60,000 bases of DNA from Diphasiastrum complanatum. Its lineage: Eukaryota > Streptophyta > Lycopodiopsida > Lycopodiales > Lycopodiaceae. Under the pieces are notes generated by a model. The model was not told the origin of the DNA, searched no databases, and saw only the letters and a list, made by a program, of their open reading frames with translations. The DNA lies in NCBI GenBank assembly GCA_029204225.1, contig CM055104.1:28342253-28402252 (forward strand), in the 5' to 3' direction. The translations under genes and the position numbers were made by a program. This document shows positions 54,576-60,000 of the stretch, piece after piece (positions within the stretch are counted from its first letter, which is position 1; every line of letters starts with the position of its first letter).

Positions 54576-55843
54576 CCTCCCTACCAAGTGGCCTAGGAAG
54601 CAGACAGCCCCCAAGAGAGCCCCAAAGAAAGTTAGGAGGGCCAATACCGCAGATTATCCTCAACCTAACCCCATTGGTAATGTAGATACTGCTGCACTAG
54701 ATACGATTGTAAATATAGCTACATCCATTTTGGATAATCATGTTATTCCTATAGATACTGCTCATCCAACTCCTCCTCCTCGTTCAAATTTTTTTACATA
54801 TATAGATTCGAATGATTATCTTAAATTTGGGAGTGACATAGCCGATGCTGTAGATAGAATTGGAGTTCCATTTTGTTTTAGATTAGAGGAACTTGACTTC
54901 AGTAAAAACTGTAGAGTTATTGATTGTTTGGATCTCAAAAATAGACGGGCTTCTATTAGTGATCGTGTGATAGAGTCTAGGATCACACTCTTGCAATATG
55001 ACATTGCAAGAGATTCATCCAATGAATTGTTGGCCTTCAAGGAGAATAACGACACTTTGTCGCAGTGTCTGACTAGTGGATTCACACCAACAACAAATTA
55101 TCTGCTCGTGCCTTATCATACCAAGTAAGATATGTTAAATGCTTCTTGTTGTTTAAAGCTTTATCATTGGCATTATCAATGGAAATAGTTTTCAGAATTG
55201 CAGCTAATGAACTCTCTCTCTTATTTTGCAGTGAGCATTGGAGTTTAAACCTGATCTCTATTAAGAGATCTGTAGATAATACTGTTAAAGTATTTTGTGT
55301 CAAGATGAACTTGGCTAGCAATACACATAAGGATGTAGATATGTACTTGCCATATTTAAGTAAATATATTTCAACAGATGTTCCCCAGTCAATTGGCTGG
55401 CAAATTGTCAATTTGGAGGTAAATTCTGTCTTTCTTAATAGCATTTTGAAATCAGTATTCTAATGTATTTGTTTCATTCTAGTTCATTCTGTTTCTAAAA
55501 TGATTTCTTGTGTGCTGAATTTTTTTTCAATCACCCCAGCAAAATGATTCATTCAGTTGTGGGGAGTACACTTTATATAATGCAATTTTTTTTTGAATGG
55601 TTCAACTTTGAGGAGAATGTTGATATTTCAAAGGTAATTTATTCTGTTTATTCTTGGTTTTGGAATTGTGATTAGTTTTTGAAATTGTGATTATTTTTTT
55701 AGTTGTTACTAATACATGAATGTTCTATCTTGCAGTTTACACTTCTTGAATACACATCAAGCCAGGTGTACAAATTTAGACAAGAAATTATCCTAAGCAT
55801 ACTGGCGAGGGCAAGGCTTTGTGAGAGATTTCAACAAGTTTAG
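54570..55843 (+). pseudogene. Ulp1/C48-type cysteine protease gene, spliced, 5'-truncated and frameshifted
   Basis: Exons: about 54538/54570-55124, 55232-55418, 55540-55633, 55736-55843, with canonical GTAAGA, GTAAAT, GTAATT donors and TTTTGCAG, ACCCCAG, TTGCAG acceptors. Exon 1 is basic at its start (RKQTAPKRAPKKVRR) and has an ISDRVIESRITLLQ block. The exon 1/2 join gives LLVPYHTNEHWSLNLIS, the Ulp1 catalytic His block. Exon 3 opens QNDSFSCGEYTLY, the catalytic Gln/Cys block. The usual Asp about 20 residues after the His is not seen (VKVFCVKMN there). A T9 run in exon 3 puts the following WFNFEENVDISK block in another frame. The last exon ends ARARLCERFQQV, stop. It resembles SUMO-protease-like genes and the Ulp1 domains carried by MULE/CACTA transposons; which applies is unknown. 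The 5' end is lost at the copia junction. Confidence 0.75.
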
Positions 55844-55945
55844 TCATATTTTGGTAAATTGTCAATTGAAGCCAAAACTCATTATAGACTTAGAGATAAA
55901 CTTTTTGAAGTTATATTAGTTTAAAATACATTCAATAAACACTTT

Positions 55946-56452
55946 TTGAAAGTGTGGGAAAGTTGGTAGTCGAGTTTGAGAGAGATTCAAATTTGAACTT
56001 TGGGTACATTGAATCTAGACCCAAATCTAGTAGGGTTTACATTTTGGAGGGAAAGCCAAGTGGCCAAATAGGGTTAGGACCTACTATAAAAGGATGTAAC
56101 ACACATCTTCTCTTTTCTCTCTCTCATTTCATCATTATACATGGTTTTCTTTGGGTTCTACTACTTATTGGTGCACTATCTTGGTGATTGCTTGCAATTC
56201 TATGTGTAGAATGATCATATTTTGTTATTTTTGGTTCCACACGTGTGAAATACAGTAGGGTACTATAATTGTACGGACAACAAACAAATTTTATGTTTTG
56301 GTTCATGTTTGATCAGTATCTCTTAGAGTTTTCATCTCATTTTGTTTGTAGATGCTGATTTTTCTACATTGGCAAGATTGTTAGTTTGCTCCTTTTTGTA
56401 ACCAAAGATCAGAGACATGGATTGGATCTTGGATAATCTGAAATCCTTCACA
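55946..56452 (+). repeat. Copia 5' LTR
   Basis: The right border is firm: CTTCACA at 56446-56452, then the PBS. CTATAAAAGG at about 56091 is a good TATA box, followed by a CT-rich leader. CACACGTGTG occurs at 56238-56247. The left border (TGAAAGTGTGGGAAAG) is tentative. Confidence 0.6.
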
Positions 56453-56466
56453 TGGTATCAGAGCTC
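56453..56466 (+). other. Primer-binding site (initiator tRNA-Met)
   Basis: TGGTATCAGAGCTC directly after the LTR end. Confidence 0.85.
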
Positions 56467-57191
56467 TTGTGTTTCAGGTTATGAAAGGATCAGCCATCTT
56501 TAGCAAGGATTTGGAGGAGTTACCAATGCTAGAGCATGCTAGATTGATTTCTACACAAAAATCAGCATTTTTGCATGTGTAGAATAGATCTTTTGTAGGC
56601 CAAAACTCAATATAGGGTTATATACTTGATCAATTCCAATTTCACACTTGCTTTACTATAATTAGATCATCTTTCTCATTGTAAAGAATCACAAACTCAA
56701 CTGTAGATCTTGGTCTCCTTGCCATTGCTATTTTGAAAGCTTGGCCGCCAAAAATCTCTCTGATATGATACTTAATTTCAATTTTTCGTATGAAATTTAA
56801 TCTAATGTGAATGCCACCATAGTCAAAGTTACTGTGCATACTATATTTTAAGTAACTATGCATACTATATTTCTATAACTGTAACTAGTATGGTTAGCAA
56901 ATTTCATTATACTAACCAGCATAGTTAAGTAAATTTAACATGAGGTGTTGACGTCGGGCAGATTAGCACGTGTCGGGAGCAGGAAGAGCAAATCAATGGG
57001 ATATGTCCATGCTACCCAGACACAAATTTCAAAGTTTTCTAAAATGTATTTTTATTTCTCAGTTTATTTGAGCTATGTTACGTAGATCTCAAATTTGTGC
57101 ATTTTGATTGGGCTAGGTGACGGCCGAAACTAGAGAAAAAAAATAAAAGTATCTATACAAAGGGTCTTTTTTTTATTTTGGAACTCCTCTA
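56467..57191. other. Internal remnant and unassigned sequence
   Basis: No gag can be read after the PBS. A short minus-strand frame (56642-56863) is unassigned. A 27-bp near-duplicate, (T/A)CT(G/A)TGCATACTATATTT, lies at about 56833-56875. Confidence 0.35.
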
Positions 57192-57453
57192 ATGCCTACA
57201 ACAATCTATTGTGACAATCAAAGCACAATAGCTCTATCTCTCAATCCAAGATTTCACTCTCGAAGCAAACATATTGACATCAAGTATCATTACCTTAAAG
57301 CGAAAGTGCATAGCAAGGAAGTAGCATTGATTTTCTGTAGGACAAAATACATGGCAACAGATTACTTCACAAAGGCTCTATCCAAAGAGCATCATTTCAT
57401 ATTTAACGATATGCTATATCTGAAGATCAAAGCAGGATCCACATTAGGGGGGG
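57192..57453 (+). pseudogene. Copia RNase H end and polypurine tract
   Basis: PTTIYCDNQSTIALSLNPRF, HSRSKHIDIKYHYLKAKVHS and MATDYFTKALSKEHH are the last RNase H blocks; AGGGGGGG at 57447-57453 is the PPT. Confidence 0.9.
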
Positions 57454-58230
57454 TGTTAGATTTTAATTCTCATCTTTAACAATCGTTCAAGTAATGTGCA
57501 TCTTGAAAACAGCCGACGACCGACTACATATTTTTGGACCTTCACATTTTTTGCAATCTTCATTTTTGCCTTAAAACATTTTTTAAAGACACCTTCGTCT
57601 TTTTGCCTTTTTTGCATTTTTCGCACTTTCGAAAAAAATGCGACACAGTGACCAAAATGCCTTGAACTCCATTTCAGGCCTACCTTTGGGTTTTTCGCAT
57701 TTCTCTACCTGCGTCTTTTTAGGCACCTTCGGGATTTGCATACCTTCCCTGTTCAAAGGCACCCTCGGGATTTTTGGGCTTTTCGCAACAGTGGCAGACC
57801 GACGTCGCCTACTTATCATCAACCCTAAAGATAGCTGGATAGCTAAATATCCCAAGGGTGGTTATCTACTTTGTACATATACAAAGACTGGCGTAAATAA
57901 CATTCAATGCTTGTAAGATATTTTTTGAGGACACTTGTAAATATATATATTACTAGCTAACTCAAATAAGTAAAGTTTTTATTATCAGAGTTTTTTGTAG
58001 CCAGCGTAATCACGCTCAACATTCAAGCTGAAGTTATCACTTCAAGCCATTGTACTCACAGTTGATATTAATCAGAGTGCAATCTTTTGTCTCACTACTA
58101 TATTGTTCATTTGCGCACTTTGTATGAATCATTCATCTTGAATATTTCTGCTGCTAACTGTTGCGTTTCCGATCTCACACGCCTATGCTTAGAACTTTGA
58201 GCTTCCGCTGCCAGTCATCTCCACATTTTA
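57454..58230 (+). repeat. Copia 3' LTR
   Basis: It starts TGTTAGATTTTAATTC directly after the PPT. The end near 58050-58190 matches the U5 part of the minus-strand LTR at 49495-50359 (GATATTAATCAGAGTGCAA, TTGTCTCACTA, CTGCTGCTAACTGT). The exact right border is not determined. Confidence 0.65.
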
Positions 58231-58239
58231 CGACAGTGA

Positions 58240-58399
58240 CATCTCTCCTATTGAGCATTGATGGGTAGATACATAACCTGGGGGCTAGATTCGTAAGATC
58301 TAGATTTGGTTGGGTTGGTTTGTCCACCCTTTGCTTCTATGGATTTCAGCATCCTAGTCTTTAATCCTCAGATGAGGTCTTTATAGTGGTATCAGAGCC
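58240..58399 (+). repeat. LTR end and primer-binding site of another element
   Basis: GGGGGCTAGATTCG...TTTGGTTGGGTTGG resembles the LTR end at 52240-52368. TGGTATCAGAGCC at 58387-58399 is a PBS. No gag follows. Confidence 0.6.

Positions 58400-60000
<1,601 letters not shown>

Overview
This is a window of nuclear DNA from a seed plant. The evidence is a spliced plant folate/biopterin transporter gene with GT-AG introns, many Ty1/copia and Ty3/gypsy LTR retrotransposons primed by initiator tRNA-Met (TGGTATCAGAGC-type sites), a plant-type hAT transposase of the DUF659 class, interstitial TTTAGGG telomere-like repeats and very long (AG/CT)n microsatellites. I cannot name the species. Gene density is very low and most of the window is nested, decayed transposons.

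Layout. 1-1243 is a Ty3/gypsy pol fragment; 1500-3203 is an LTR element end carrying an unrecognised 432-codon ORF; 4405-5121 is a foldback region studded with a 15-bp palindrome; 5967-8270 holds a decayed transposon-like protein and a copia gag/LTR relic; 8271-11471 is microsatellite-rich and gene-poor; 11472-14459 is a 3'-truncated copia element. 14470-22124 (minus) is the one clear host gene, a seven-exon folate-biopterin transporter, with gypsy and copia relics in its 3.9-kb fifth intron. 23640-25233 is a broken hAT transposase. Just downstream of it sits a structurally complete gypsy element, 25329-31037 (minus), with 358-bp LTRs, PBS, PPT and a 5-bp target duplication, but without the reverse-transcriptase catalytic core. 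31100-33560 is a gypsy derivative that kept only protease and chromodomain ends. 34620-35690 is a copia pol relic. 35700-39480 is mostly unassigned with several local tandem repeats. 39700-43290 holds copia gag, pol and LTR relics. 43386-47375 is a non-autonomous LTR element. 47390-54570 is a pile-up of minus-strand copia pieces whose LTRs each join two internal halves. 54570-55843 is a spliced Ulp1/C48-type cysteine protease gene with a broken frame. 55946-58400 holds more copia LTR and RNase H pieces, and the rest is non-coding apart from a 92-bp (CT)n tract.

Function. The transporter is predicted to be a 12-TM plastid or plasma-membrane protein of the FBT/BT1 branch of the major facilitator superfamily, and it looks intact. 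The Ulp1-like gene, the palindrome foldback and the 432-codon ORF are the least explained parts. Everything else is mobile-element sequence in different states of decay, with premature stops and LTR differences dominated by C-to-T type changes, as expected for methylated transposons.
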